A stretch of 64,000 nucleotides of DNA from Candidatus Kapaibacterium sp. (GTDB taxonomy: Bacteria; Bacteroidota; Ignavibacteria; Kapaibacteriales; UBA2268): assembly GCA_026418625.1 (NCBI GenBank), contig JAOABA010000011.1, positions 45,990-109,989 on the forward strand, given 5' to 3'. Each line of letters begins with the position of its first letter. Position 1 is the stretch's first letter. Made by a program: the position numbers and the translations under genes. The notes beneath the pieces are model-generated. The model searched no databases. It saw only the letters and a program-made list of their open reading frames with translations, and was not told the origin of the DNA. Of the stretch, positions 29,077-39,329 are shown in pieces.

Positions 29077-29419
29077 AATAATCTAATCCTTCTTGCTTAC
29101 GACTCAACCTTATATCTTCGATTTTCTGAAGTTTTTTTGTTAAAGCATCTGCTAAATTAATATTTCGAGAATTACAATAGTTAAAAAGAGCAATAAAGAC
29201 ATCTGCAGCTTCATCAGCAAAATCTTCTGTATTGATTTCTCTGCCTTTCCATTGCTTTTTTTCTAAATTAGCTAACTCACCAGCCTCACCGTTTAATTCA
29301 AGGCAAAAAAATTCAGGTGGCTTTTTAGTAAAAAATTCATTCTGGTAATTATCAAAATTTTTTTGAATGACAGGAATCTTATCATCAATTTCGTTAATTA
29401 GGGACTGAAAGATGTTCAT
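29075..29419 (-). CDS. MazG-like nucleotide pyrophosphohydrolase
   Basis: 114 residues, one all-alpha MazG/dUTPase-like domain. The Mg2+-binding acidic motifs are visible as ELNGEAGELAN (ExxE, residues ~41-51) and FADEAADVFIALFNY (ExxD, ~67-81). Enzymes of this fold hydrolyse (d)NTPs to the monophosphate and pyrophosphate, as house-cleaning. Its start lies one base after the stop of the response-regulator gene, so the two are translated from one message. Confidence 0.88.
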   Translation of the reverse strand: MNIFQSLINEIDDKIPVIQKNFDNYQNEFFTKKPPEFFCLELNGEAGELANLEKKQWKGREINTEDFADEAADVFIALFNYCNSRNINLADALTKKLQKIEDIRLSRKQEGLDY

Positions 29420-29420
29420 A

Positions 29421-30125
29421 TTAGATGTCCACGGTTGATTCGTCGTCCTGTGGAAGGTCTCTCATTCTATAGCCAACGCCTCTAATACTTTGTATCAAAG
29501 GTTTTGTTCCATCCTCCCGTTCAATTTTTGCTCTTAATCTTTTAATATAAACATCAATAATGTTCGACTCGGGATCAAAATTATGCTTCCAAACGTGCTG
29601 AGTAATAGTGCTTCGACTAAGTATTCTGTTTTTGTTTCTAATTAAATATTCGAGCAGGGCATATTCTTTTGTGGTAAGTTCAATTTCTTTTCCAAAGCGA
29701 TATGCAACGTGAGAAATTGTATCCAAAACGAGATCACCGCATTTAAGTTTAGTTGATTTTTCAGTGCTTGAACGTCTCAATATTGAACGGAGGCGAGCTG
29801 CAAGTTCCTCAAAGCTGAATGGTTTTGGTAAATAGTCATCTGCACCAAGATCCAGACCCTGAACTCTATCTTCGGTTGTTCCTCTTGCGGTGAGCATCAT
29901 AATAGGTGTTGAAATACCGGCATTTCTTAACTCGTTCAGCACTTTGAATCCATCCATTCCGGGAAGCATAACATCAAGCAGAATAGCATCAAATTGATTG
30001 TTCATAGCCATTTCGAGCCCTGTTTTGCCATCAGAAGCTGTTTCAACAATATATCTCTCTTCTTCGAGCCCGTTTTTTATAAAACTGGCTACTTTTCTTT
30101 CATCTTCAACAACTAAAATTCTCAT
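29421..30125 (-). CDS. OmpR/PhoB-family response regulator, orphan
   Basis: 234 residues. The receiver domain (1-~118) has acidic residues Glu7/Asp8, phospho-acceptor Asp51 in LLDVMLPG, Thr79 and Lys101 in LPKPFS. The C-terminal winged helix (~125-225) reads LTTKEYALLEYLIRNKNRILSR...VDVYIKRLRAKI...IRGVGYRM, the OmpR/PhoB class close to CusR-like regulators. It would bind DNA when phosphorylated by a sensor kinase. No histidine kinase gene is beside it: the next gene downstream is a MazG-like hydrolase and the upstream one a T9SS protein. Its partner is therefore encoded elsewhere. Confidence 0.93.
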   Translation of the reverse strand: MRILVVEDERKVASFIKNGLEEERYIVETASDGKTGLEMAMNNQFDAILLDVMLPGMDGFKVLNELRNAGISTPIMMLTARGTTEDRVQGLDLGADDYLPKPFSFEELAARLRSILRRSSTEKSTKLKCGDLVLDTISHVAYRFGKEIELTTKEYALLEYLIRNKNRILSRSTITQHVWKHNFDPESNIIDVYIKRLRAKIEREDGTKPLIQSIRGVGYRMRDLPQDDESTVDI

Positions 30126-30210
30126 AATTATTTTCTCCCAGATGGAATAAAAATAAAAGTTAAATATAATAATTAATTGTTAATTAATCAATGTTAATTT
30201 TTTTTTATTT

Positions 30211-33162
30211 TTACTTTCCAATGAAAACGGGATGTATTTCTCTTGTTCCGTCTGATAATTCAAGGCTGATATAATATAATCCATTAGCAACCAAAGATCC
30301 GTTGTGATTTTCTCCGTTCCATTTTTCGCAGTAAGCTATATTTGGGGATCTAAAGGTATTTTTCACTGGTTCGGCAACCAGTCTGTTATTTTGGTCGTAA
30401 ATTTTGATTGAAACGTTACTTTCTTTTTTAAGAATATATACTATTTCCAATTCCTCTGCTGGTGGTTTAAATGGATTTGGAGCCACAAGAGTGATAAATT
30501 TTGGTTTTGAATTTAATATTGTAGTATCTTTTTGCATACAAGAGTTTTCGCAACAAAATCTGAAGATTAAATCATCAGGGTAATCTGTTCTGGCTTGCCA
30601 GACATATTCCTGAACTGATAATTCAATTTTTGCAACTCTTTTAAAGTTAGCTCCATAATCATCTGAAACTAAAATTGTAAGACTGTCGCAAGGGAAATTA
30701 ATAAAACTTTTATCCCACGTGAATTTAAAATCGCAGCAAACAGTATTATTTTGCTCAAGTCTTATTGGTAACTGTGTGGGTAAAAGAATTGATTTAACTG
30801 TGTCAGAGATTAATGTAAATTTATAACTATTAGCTTTGATTCTAATATGAATATAATTTGATTTATTATTCCCAGAACAGTCAAAAATATTTAAGCAGGG
30901 AATAGTTATGGAATTCTGGAATAAACCATCTGATTTCAGCATTAATCTTTGCAACTCAAACCAACTAACACCATCGATTGAATATTCAATTTTTGCTGAA
31001 TCAAGACATTTATGTGTCCCAGTTAGAACCAATGTTTGTCCTGATATCAATGGTTTCGTTCCTAAATTATTTAATGTTATAAAAGGTTTTGAAAATCTTA
31101 ACAAAGAAGTAGAATCATTAACTATCGAGGGGTGATCTTTCCTGAAGACAACAAATTTTCCTTCTTTCCCAATAACTTTCTCATCAATGATATATGAAAA
31201 ATTATTAAAGTCACCTGAATTATCAATATTTTCAGCGATCATAATCAAGTTATTAATTGGTTGCATATTTTTATATTCTTGAAAACCAATAGAAACTTCA
31301 CCAAAATTTCTGAAAATATTTTTCCATTTAATTTCAATAGTTTCACCCGGACAGTATTCCTTAGGAGGATCGGATGGATTTTTGGGATCAATTACTTCAA
31401 TAGTATTATAATTGATTGAACCGATTAAATAAATTTTATTAAATGTTGTAACGATTAAATCATTCAATCCATCTCCTTCAATATCAGCAACCGCTACATC
31501 TGATATGGTTTCATTAGTAAATGTGTAAGAAGAAATTGTTGAAAATGGCTTTCCAGAGCGAAAATCATTACTAAAATAATCATTCATTCTTAAAATTTTC
31601 AGATTAGAACCATCAACAATGATTATCTCATCTTTTTGGTCAGGAGCACCATCTAAGTCATTTACAACTGCTACCCATCCATTAATTCTTTGCGTGGCAA
31701 TTGTATCAAACGGTAACAAATACGAATCAGGAGGTGTTGTTTTTGGGATTTTATTTTGACTGTTGTATCTCAAAACCATAAGTTTATTTCCAGCGACTGA
31801 AAGTTTTGGAGAACTGTGGGTTATAATTAACTCATTACCAAGATTATTGGGGTAGTAAGGTAACCAGCTATTATTCGAATTTCCGTCAACATTTCCAGTA
31901 GCAATTGACCAGAAATGATTCTCAAAGCCTTTAAATGGAGGATTCAAATTTTGGGGTAAATAAGAATTTGTGATAATGTTTCCTTGAATGTCGCAGAGGT
32001 AAATTTTTGCAGTTCCTTTTGACCCGTCAAGTCCTGTATATTCTTCTGCTAACAAAATGAAACTGCTATCATTAGTTTTTCCTTGATCTTTAATATTGAG
32101 GTAATATGTTCTTATTTGAGGTCTTGATGATAACGTGTCTATCAAAAAACTAATGTCCTTTGGACCTATATCCCTTCCAATTTTTGCACTGGAAATATCA
32201 GCTGATATTAAATAAGGTTTATTTGTTAAAGTAGAGTCATTTAACAAAATTCTATTTCCAACTTTTTCACTTATATCTATAGAGGGAAAATTAGGAAATA
32301 AAATTGAAGTTTTTATATTTCCAATATTCGACATTGAGGGCTGTTCAAAATTTATTTCAGGTCCGAGAAGAAAACGAGTGGTTGTTTCATCACCTACATC
32401 TGGCATTGGGTAATTATATAATTCTAAACCTGTATTGAATTGCAACAAACCTCTAAGAAATTTGTTTTCTGCTAATGGGGTGATATTAATATTTGGTTTT
32501 GACATATTGATAATGGAATAAATCAAAAGATTTGAACCCGATTTCTTTCCGAATATTGGCTTCAAACTTGCAAATGTATTTGGTTTATATTTTCTCAAAT
32601 CCACTGCAAGTCGTCTTATGATTTTAATTGAATCTGCAAATTGGTCAAAACCAGCTATATAACAGTAAACAAGAGAATCTCTAATATTTTCGAACTCCAT
32701 TGTTTCTATACCAAGAACCAACGGAGATGTTACGCTATAATTCAACCCGAAAGATAATGTATCAAAAAGGACAGATATATCTTTGATAAAAGGTATTGGA
32801 AAAGAATTTTCGGTTCGTTCACGTCCCATAGCATCAATGACTAATATTTTGCCTGAAACAACTGCAGTAATCTCATTTGGAGCATAAGAAAAATCAGAAA
32901 GTAATTTTGGATTATTAATAATATTACCAATTAAAGGTTTAAGATTACCATGAATTTTTGAATTTGCCCACTTAATTTTGAATTGACTAATATCTTGATT
33001 TTTTGATGGATAAATTTGTTGCTTTGTGGCTTGTGAATTATGATCCGGATAAAGCCTATTGACAGGACTTGAATGAAAAACCTGTGCAAGGCTGCTTGAA
33101 GTAATAATTAAATAAAAAATTCCACAAAAAATCAGTAAGTATAGATTTATTTTATTAGTCAT
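30211..33162 (-). CDS. Large T9SS-exported surface protein
   Basis: 983 residues from the ATG at 33162; a TTG two codons earlier is less likely. Signal peptide: INLYLLIFCGIFYLIITSSSLAQ. The centre has FG-GAP/VCBS-like fragments typical of propeller repeats (VAVADIEGDGLNDLIVTT; VVNDLDGAPDQKDEIIIVDG). The later part has Ig-like blocks with cysteine pairs. The C-terminus (from about NPFKPPAEELEIVYIL) resembles the FlgD-Ig/T9SS tail: a LNVSIKIYDQNNRLV-like strand, WNGENHNGSLVANGLYYI, then a final strand ending in HPVFIGK. Function unknown; a secreted repeat protein of the cell surface is likely. Confidence 0.75.
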   Translation of the reverse strand: MTNKINLYLLIFCGIFYLIITSSSLAQVFHSSPVNRLYPDHNSQATKQQIYPSKNQDISQFKIKWANSKIHGNLKPLIGNIINNPKLLSDFSYAPNEITAVVSGKILVIDAMGRERTENSFPIPFIKDISVLFDTLSFGLNYSVTSPLVLGIETMEFENIRDSLVYCYIAGFDQFADSIKIIRRLAVDLRKYKPNTFASLKPIFGKKSGSNLLIYSIINMSKPNINITPLAENKFLRGLLQFNTGLELYNYPMPDVGDETTTRFLLGPEINFEQPSMSNIGNIKTSILFPNFPSIDISEKVGNRILLNDSTLTNKPYLISADISSAKIGRDIGPKDISFLIDTLSSRPQIRTYYLNIKDQGKTNDSSFILLAEEYTGLDGSKGTAKIYLCDIQGNIITNSYLPQNLNPPFKGFENHFWSIATGNVDGNSNNSWLPYYPNNLGNELIITHSSPKLSVAGNKLMVLRYNSQNKIPKTTPPDSYLLPFDTIATQRINGWVAVVNDLDGAPDQKDEIIIVDGSNLKILRMNDYFSNDFRSGKPFSTISSYTFTNETISDVAVADIEGDGLNDLIVTTFNKIYLIGSINYNTIEVIDPKNPSDPPKEYCPGETIEIKWKNIFRNFGEVSIGFQEYKNMQPINNLIMIAENIDNSGDFNNFSYIIDEKVIGKEGKFVVFRKDHPSIVNDSTSLLRFSKPFITLNNLGTKPLISGQTLVLTGTHKCLDSAKIEYSIDGVSWFELQRLMLKSDGLFQNSITIPCLNIFDCSGNNKSNYIHIRIKANSYKFTLISDTVKSILLPTQLPIRLEQNNTVCCDFKFTWDKSFINFPCDSLTILVSDDYGANFKRVAKIELSVQEYVWQARTDYPDDLIFRFCCENSCMQKDTTILNSKPKFITLVAPNPFKPPAEELEIVYILKKESNVSIKIYDQNNRLVAEPVKNTFRSPNIAYCEKWNGENHNGSLVANGLYYISLELSDGTREIHPVFIGK

Positions 33163-33394
33163 TTTCAAAAAAACATTGTTATGAATAAATTCAACTCTTT
33201 AGATTAGCATAAATTATACCAAATTGGAGAATTAAATTATTTTTAAGGTTGTTTTTTTTCTAAAATTAAGATAGATAATTGAGAAGTGATAGATTAAAGA
33301 ATAATTTAAATTGATAAATAAATTTGGCGATATAATAAATACTAAAAAATTGTAATTTAGAAGATAAAATCTATTAATATCAAAAGAAAGAATT

Positions 33395-34354
33395 ATGAAA
33401 AGAATTGCTGTATTAACAAGCGGTGGTGATGCACCGGGTATGAATGCAAACATCAGAGCAGTTGTAAGAACTGGAAGACATTTAGGTTTAGAGGTTTTAG
33501 GGGTAGTTGGAGGTTATTCAGGTTTGATTGAAGGGGAATTTATTAAATTGGATACGCCACAAACTGCTAATATTATAGCAAGAGGTGGCACTATACTAAA
33601 AACAAGTCGTTCAAAAGAATTTATGCAACCCGGTGGAAGAATGGCAGCAATGAATAAACTTAAAAATGCAGGGATTGAGGGTCTGGTTGTTTGTGGTGGC
33701 GATGGTTCTTTTCGTGGTGCTCATGCTTTATGGGTTGAGCATAAACTTCCGGTGGTAGGAACCCCCGGAACAATAGACAATGATCTTTTTGGAACAGATT
33801 ATACAATTGGATACGATACAGCTATAAATACTTGTGCAGAGGCAATCGACAAAATAAGAGATACCGCTGAATCACACGGGAGGGTTTTTATAATCGAAGT
33901 TATGGGACGCCACGCAGGTTTTATTGCTATGGATGTTGGAGTTTCTTGTGGAGCTGAATTTATTGCTGTTCCTGAAACAGTAACTAATACAGATATTTTA
34001 TATCAGAGAATATTAGAAAATGGTAAAAATAAAAGAACAATAGTTATCGTTGGAGAGGGAGATGAACTTGGAGACGCTCACCAATTGAGTATAATACTAA
34101 AAGAAAAATACGATATAGCCTCTCATGTTACGATTTTAGGGCATATTCAGCGTGGAGGTAGCCCTACAGTAAGAGACAGAGTTCTTGCAAGCAGGTTAGG
34201 AGTAGAAGCTGTAAAAGCTCTTTTAGATGGAAAAACTGATGTGATGGTTGGTGAAATTAATCACCAAATTGTTTATACACCATTCGAAGAAACTTGGATG
34301 CGAAGAAAACAATTGAAAGATTATCTGATTGAACTATCAGAAATACTGGTTTGA
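33395..34354 (+). CDS. pfkA: ATP-dependent 6-phosphofructokinase
   Basis: 319 residues, the bacterial PfkA length. LTSGGDAPGMNANIRA binds ATP at the N-terminus. GGDGSFRGA carries Gly after the Asp, and GTPGTIDND has Gly where pyrophosphate-dependent enzymes have Lys; together these indicate ATP rather than PPi as donor. The substrate-binding motif EVMGRHAGFIA and the allosteric-site region near HIQRGGSPT are intact. It catalyses fructose-6-phosphate to fructose-1,6-bisphosphate. AAAGAAAG lies before the start codon. It stands alone on the plus strand. Confidence 0.95.
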   Translation: MKRIAVLTSGGDAPGMNANIRAVVRTGRHLGLEVLGVVGGYSGLIEGEFIKLDTPQTANIIARGGTILKTSRSKEFMQPGGRMAAMNKLKNAGIEGLVVCGGDGSFRGAHALWVEHKLPVVGTPGTIDNDLFGTDYTIGYDTAINTCAEAIDKIRDTAESHGRVFIIEVMGRHAGFIAMDVGVSCGAEFIAVPETVTNTDILYQRILENGKNKRTIVIVGEGDELGDAHQLSIILKEKYDIASHVTILGHIQRGGSPTVRDRVLASRLGVEAVKALLDGKTDVMVGEINHQIVYTPFEETWMRRKQLKDYLIELSEILV

Positions 34355-34546
34355 TTTTTTAAAATGACTCATCTAATCATCCAGTTGAATTAGTTTAAAG
34401 TTCAAAAATTATAATACTAAAATTAACATAATTATTAGTCTATGTGATTAAAAAATACATTCCTTTTTAATACCACCCTTTTTTTCATAAGAAAAAATTT
34501 TTTAGATTAATACAAAACATTTTTGATTTTTATTGCGAGGCATTTT

Positions 34547-37500
34547 ATGAAAAATGCTATATTAATTTTAATATTATTAGTGGGTTTAATTTTTAATAAC
34601 TCAATTTTTGCGCAAACATTTACATTAAAACAATTAGTAGATAGTGCAAAATTTTATCAGGAAAAAAAGGACTATCAACCAGCTCTAAATTGGGCACTCA
34701 AAGCAGAGGAAAAGGCTAAAATAGAATTAGGAGAATTGGACACCAATAATATTTTTATTTTATCTGTTATTTATTATTCTTATTATTATTTGGATAAATA
34801 TGACAAAGTAATCGAATATTGCGAGAAAGCAAAACCAATCTTAAAGCAATTAAAAGGGGAAGAAAGCCAAGAATATGCTGACTTACTCAATTTTTTAGCG
34901 TTGGCATACTATTCTTTGATGCGTTATTCTGAAGCTGAGGAATTATTCCAGAAAGTGCAGCCAGTTTATAAGAAACTTTTAGGAGAAAAGCATTTAGATT
35001 ATGCTGTTTTATTGGGTAATATTGCAAAATTATATTCTGCCATAGGGCGATACTCAGATGCAGAACCACTTCTGAAGGAAGGATTGCAAATATATTTGGA
35101 TTTATTTGGAGAAAACCATCCTTATTACTATACTATGATGGATCAATTAGGAAGTTTATATAAATTAATGGGTAAATATCAAAAAGCTGAGCAATTATTC
35201 AATAAATCAATGTCAATAATCAAAACTAATCTTGGAACTAATTGTTTGGAATACTCAACCTCGTTAAACAATTTAGCAGGTTTATATCGCATAATGGGAA
35301 AATATTCAGAGGCTGAAAAATATTATCAAGAGTCCATAAAAATTAAAAAGGAAAAATTAGGTGAAACACATCTTGATTATGCCACATCTTTAAATAATCT
35401 TGCTTTATTATATAGATCAATGGGAAGATTTTATGAAGCAGAAAAATTATATAAGGAATCCCTGAATATTAAAAAATCAAAATTGGGGGAGAAACATCCA
35501 GATTATTTAACATCATTAGATAATTTAGCAGTTTTGTATAGAGCAATGGGGAAATACAAAGAGGCTGAACCTCTTTACTTGGTTTCTTTGAAAACCAGAA
35601 AAGAAATACTCGGAGTAAAACATCCAGATTATGCATTATCGCTAAATAATTTAGCAGTCTTCTATAGAATTATGGGAAGATTTTCTGAAGCAGAACCTTT
35701 ATTAATCGAAGCAATAAACATTAGAAAAGAGGTTCTGGGCGAAAATCATCCTGATTATGCAAAAACCCTAAATAATTTAGCCAACCTTTATATATCAATG
35801 GGTCGTTATTCAGATGCTGAAGCTTTACATCAAAAATGCTTGAAAATAACAAAAGAACAATTAGGAGAAAAACATCCCGATTATGCACAAACATTGAATA
35901 ATCTTGCTTATGTTTATGATTTAATGTATGATTATTCAAAAGCTGAAAAATTATGTTTGGAGGCTACCGAAATAAAAAAGCAGCTTTTAGGTGAGAAACA
36001 TCCTGATTATATCTTGTCTTTAAATAATCTTGGTTTGTTATATAAAAAAATGGGGGTTTATGATAAATCAGAATCATTGTTTGTTTTGGTAAAAAAAATC
36101 TACAAAGAGAACTATGGAGAGAATAATTCAGATTATCCTACATTTGTAGACAATCTTGGTGGTTTATATAGGGTTATGGGACGCTATTCTGAAGCTGAGC
36201 CATTGTTTCTTGAATCAATAAAAATTCGTAAAGAGCTTTATGGAGAGTATCATCCTGAATATATCCTTTCATTAAACAATTTAGCAGGATTATATAGAAT
36301 ATTAAATCGTTTTTCTGATGCAGAGTCATTATTTGTTAATGTTGCAGATTTATACAAGAAAATGTTCTCAAAACAATCAATTTTTCTATCAGAAACTGAA
36401 AAAGAAAAATTTTGGAATACAATAAAATATAAATTTCAGGTGTTTAATTCATTTTCAGAAAATAGATATATTGAAAGCCCCGAAATATCTGGTAATTTTT
36501 ATGATAATCTACTTTTTACAAAAGGATTGCTTTTATCTGCTAATATGAAAGTAAAAAATACAATAATGAATTCAGGAGATGTTAGTTTAATAGAAAAATA
36601 TGAGAATTGGCTCTGGCAAAAGCAAAATCTTGCAAAATTTTATTCACTTACAAAAGATGCATTAGAAAAAAAGAAAATAAATATAGACTCTTTGGAACAG
36701 GACTTAAACAATACCGAAAAAGAATTATCTAAATTGTCTTCTGATTTCGCTAAAATGACAGAAAGAAGAGGATATAAATGGCAGGAAATTCAAAAGTCAT
36801 TAAGAAAAAGTGAGGCTGCTATTGAGTTAACCCGTTACCAATATCATAATGGTAAGCGATGGACTGATACAATTCACTATGCTGCAGTAATAGTCAAACC
36901 AGACTCAAAATTTCCTGAGTTTGTATTAATTGAAAATGGTAATGATTTAGAGGGTAAATTTATTAATTTATATCACAAACAAATTGAGAAGCAGAAAAAG
37001 CCAACCTATGACCCCGATATGATTTCTTCAACCCTTAAAGAATTATACACACAATATTGGCAACCAATTTCAGCAAAGTTAGACGGAATAAGCAAAGTAT
37101 ATATCTCATTAGACGGAGTCTATAATCAATTCAATTTGAATACACTTGTTAATCCGAAGACTGGTAAATACAACCTTGAAGAAATGGATATAGTTCAGCT
37201 TACAAGCACAAGGGAATTGATAGATAGGCAATATTTAACAACAACTCAGCCATCAACAAAAAAGACGGCAGTATTATTTGGCGACCCGAAATATGATTTA
37301 GGAACAGATGAGTATGCTCAATTAGCAGCAGCATTTAATATAACAAGTGAGTATTATGATATTAATCGGGCTATGGATGGAGCCGAACAAAGTAGTATCA
37401 TACCATTACCCGGGACACGTGTAGAGGTGGATAAAATCACAAATGAATTAACGAAATCAGGTTGGGAAGTAAAGAAATATTTGGGTAAGGAAGCATTAGA

Positions 37501-38041
37501 AGAAGCAGTAAAAACAATATCAAGTCCAACAGTATTACATATAGCAACGCATGGCAAGTTTTTGAAAGATGTAGAGACGAGCAGAGAAGAGCGAATGTTA
37601 GGAATGGAGACACAGAGATTTACCGAAAATCCGCTACTTAAATCATTTTTATTATTTGCAGGAGCAGAGAATACAATCAAGGGGACAAGGGCAAGCAACA
37701 CCGATGATGGCCTATTGACAGCATTCGAAGCACAGGGCTTGAATTTGGACAATACTGAGCTTGTTGTTCTAAGTGCCTGTGAGACGGGATTAGGAGAAGT
37801 AAAGAACGGTGAGGGAGTATATGGCTTACAGCGAGCATTTATACAGGCAGGAGCAAAATCACTTATAATGAGCTTATGGACAGTGAACGACCAGACAACG
37901 CAGGAGTTAATGATAGATTTTTATCGCAATTGGCTTAGTGGTAAAAGCAAACGAGAAGCATTTAATCAAGCCCAACAGAACCTGAAGCGAAAATATCCGG
38001 GCTATTACTATTGGGGAGCTTTTGTGATGGTGGGTGAGTAA
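34547..38041 (+). CDS. Exported TPR-CHAT caspase-like protein
   Basis: 1164 residues from the ATG at 34547, chosen because GCGAGG precedes it and a signal peptide starts there (KNAILILILLVGLIFNN...FAQ); an upstream TTG is rejected. Residues ~25-600 carry about a dozen kinesin-light-chain-type TPRs of 42 residues (YATSLNNLALLYRSMGR...EAEKLYKESLNIKK). A coiled region follows (~660-740). The C-terminal ~370 residues are a CHAT domain: catalytic His in LHIATHGKF and Cys in LSACETGLGEV, then SLWTVNDQTTQELM and a closing YYWGAFVMVGE. CHAT proteins are caspase/separase-like cysteine proteases; here the dyad is intact. Most studied members are cytoplasmic, whereas this one appears to be secreted to the periplasm or surface. 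Confidence 0.85.
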   Translation: MKNAILILILLVGLIFNNSIFAQTFTLKQLVDSAKFYQEKKDYQPALNWALKAEEKAKIELGELDTNNIFILSVIYYSYYYLDKYDKVIEYCEKAKPILKQLKGEESQEYADLLNFLALAYYSLMRYSEAEELFQKVQPVYKKLLGEKHLDYAVLLGNIAKLYSAIGRYSDAEPLLKEGLQIYLDLFGENHPYYYTMMDQLGSLYKLMGKYQKAEQLFNKSMSIIKTNLGTNCLEYSTSLNNLAGLYRIMGKYSEAEKYYQESIKIKKEKLGETHLDYATSLNNLALLYRSMGRFYEAEKLYKESLNIKKSKLGEKHPDYLTSLDNLAVLYRAMGKYKEAEPLYLVSLKTRKEILGVKHPDYALSLNNLAVFYRIMGRFSEAEPLLIEAINIRKEVLGENHPDYAKTLNNLANLYISMGRYSDAEALHQKCLKITKEQLGEKHPDYAQTLNNLAYVYDLMYDYSKAEKLCLEATEIKKQLLGEKHPDYILSLNNLGLLYKKMGVYDKSESLFVLVKKIYKENYGENNSDYPTFVDNLGGLYRVMGRYSEAEPLFLESIKIRKELYGEYHPEYILSLNNLAGLYRILNRFSDAESLFVNVADLYKKMFSKQSIFLSETEKEKFWNTIKYKFQVFNSFSENRYIESPEISGNFYDNLLFTKGLLLSANMKVKNTIMNSGDVSLIEKYENWLWQKQNLAKFYSLTKDALEKKKINIDSLEQDLNNTEKELSKLSSDFAKMTERRGYKWQEIQKSLRKSEAAIELTRYQYHNGKRWTDTIHYAAVIVKPDSKFPEFVLIENGNDLEGKFINLYHKQIEKQKKPTYDPDMISSTLKELYTQYWQPISAKLDGISKVYISLDGVYNQFNLNTLVNPKTGKYNLEEMDIVQLTSTRELIDRQYLTTTQPSTKKTAVLFGDPKYDLGTDEYAQLAAAFNITSEYYDINRAMDGAEQSSIIPLPGTRVEVDKITNELTKSGWEVKKYLGKEALEEAVKTISSPTVLHIATHGKFLKDVETSREERMLGMETQRFTENPLLKSFLLFAGAENTIKGTRASNTDDGLLTAFEAQGLNLDNTELVVLSACETGLGEVKNGEGVYGLQRAFIQAGAKSLIMSLWTVNDQTTQELMIDFYRNWLSGKSKREAFNQAQQNLKRKYPGYYYWGAFVMVGE

Positions 38042-38122
38042 GATTGGATGTAAAATTATAAGATTAATTATAATAATCATAAAATATAGTATAAACTGAA
38101 CTATCGATATATTAAAATATAT

Positions 38123-38159
38123 ACAGATGGACCTGCCAAATGAAGCAAAGTCCATCTGT
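38123..38159. terminator. Hairpin between convergent genes
   Basis: Stem ACAGATGGAC / GTCCATCTGT (38123-38132, 38150-38159) between the TPR-CHAT gene and the convergent exported unknown, ending 12 bases before the latter's stop codon. T-rich sequence follows on both strands, so it may end transcription both ways. Confidence 0.7.
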
Positions 38160-38171
38160 TAATTTTATGCG

Positions 38172-39089
38172 TTACTTCTTTCCATAATTTGAGCAATCAA
38201 CGGGGATGCTTTTCAAACCAAAGCCATAAAATTCAGTTTTTCCATAGGATTTACCTTTGTATGGTTGTCTGAAAGATATATCATTTGCCCTGCAATTTCC
38301 GTTATTGTCTTTAAGAATCACATAAGTATTGATTTCTCTATTTAATATTACACCAAATGGGTTTTTATTAATCCGCCAATCTGATTCAAGAATAATAACG
38401 TCAATAGGATATTCATTTTTCCAACCTTGATTTTTAACGGCTTCTATCATTTCTTTAACGAGTGACGGATTGTTCATTGCGGATTTTGGAAGTGATTCTC
38501 CTGCTGTTACTTTTTTGGAAGTTATTTTGTTATAAACAAAAGAGCCTTCGGCATATTTTTTTCTCTCGCAGCCGGGTTTTCCAGCCCAGAATTCAATAGT
38601 AATATGATGCTTTCCTTTATCTAAATTATTAACAATTGAAGCCCACTTCAGAGGTAATCCTTTGTTAATTCTATCCTCACTGTCATTAGCATCAAGTTTC
38701 GGTGTAATTTGAAAAGTTGTCCAGTCCTGATCAGGGAAATAATTTGTATATAGAACACCCTTATCAACACCATTTACTTTTAACCTAAGTTCATACTCGT
38801 TGTTTGGATTCAGACAATCATCTCCCTCTTCTATAGATAGATTATATAAACATTTCGGAAGGTATCCTCTGCCGTAAATAGATTCATCTTGAGAAAATTC
38901 AGAAACGAAATTAACATTATCTTGTGAGTCGAATTTTATTCTTTTTGTTGCCCAAACTATTTTTCCGATATTATTTCTATGAGTCTGGCTTGTTATACCC
39001 TGATCTTGAATTGGAAATGTTTTGGAATAAGAGATATTGTTTGAACTTAAAATTATAATAGCAAAAAATACAAGTAAAAAGGTTTTCAT
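38172..39089 (-). CDS. Exported protein of unknown function
   Basis: 305 residues from the ATG at 39089; this start fits the signal peptide (KTFLLVFFAIIILSSNNISYS) and the promoter at 39124-39154. An upstream frame extension lies beyond the predicted transcription start. The mature protein looks beta-rich (YELRLKVNGVDKGVLYTNYF; KHHITIEFWAGKPGCERK) with a C-terminal section containing LESDWRINKNPFGVILNRE and a closing Cys. The fold could be a jelly-roll carbohydrate-binding-like domain, but I do not recognise the family. Confidence 0.65.
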   Translation of the reverse strand: MKTFLLVFFAIIILSSNNISYSKTFPIQDQGITSQTHRNNIGKIVWATKRIKFDSQDNVNFVSEFSQDESIYGRGYLPKCLYNLSIEEGDDCLNPNNEYELRLKVNGVDKGVLYTNYFPDQDWTTFQITPKLDANDSEDRINKGLPLKWASIVNNLDKGKHHITIEFWAGKPGCERKKYAEGSFVYNKITSKKVTAGESLPKSAMNNPSLVKEMIEAVKNQGWKNEYPIDVIILESDWRINKNPFGVILNREINTYVILKDNNGNCRANDISFRQPYKGKSYGKTEFYGFGLKSIPVDCSNYGKK

Positions 39090-39123
39090 ATCATACCTAT
39101 GAAATATTAAAAAAATTTGAGAA

Positions 39124-39154
39124 CAAATATAGTCATTTAACAATGTAATGACAA
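39124..39154 (-). promoter_or_regulatory. Bacteroidota-type promoter of the exported unknown
   Basis: On the minus strand TTG (39152-39154), a 20-base spacer and TATATTTG (39124-39131) match TTG-N19/20-TAnnTTTG. The leader to the ATG at 39089 is about 30 bases. Confidence 0.7.
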
Positions 39155-39329
39155 AGTAATTCGTATAAAACAAAATTTTAATTATGATGATTATAGTAAA
39201 AAAATTCTATTATCTCTTTATGATTTGATTACTTAACTTAATTTTAAAATCAATAAAAAAATATAAGTTGAATATAAATTGTTTTTGAATTAATTTTATG
39301 TTACTTAAAATGAAACAATTGTGATATAG

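Noticed and set aside
34547..38041. Link to CRISPR type III-E TPR-CHAT (craspase) systems
   Set aside because: No cas gene or repeat array lies nearby, and the protein has a signal peptide.
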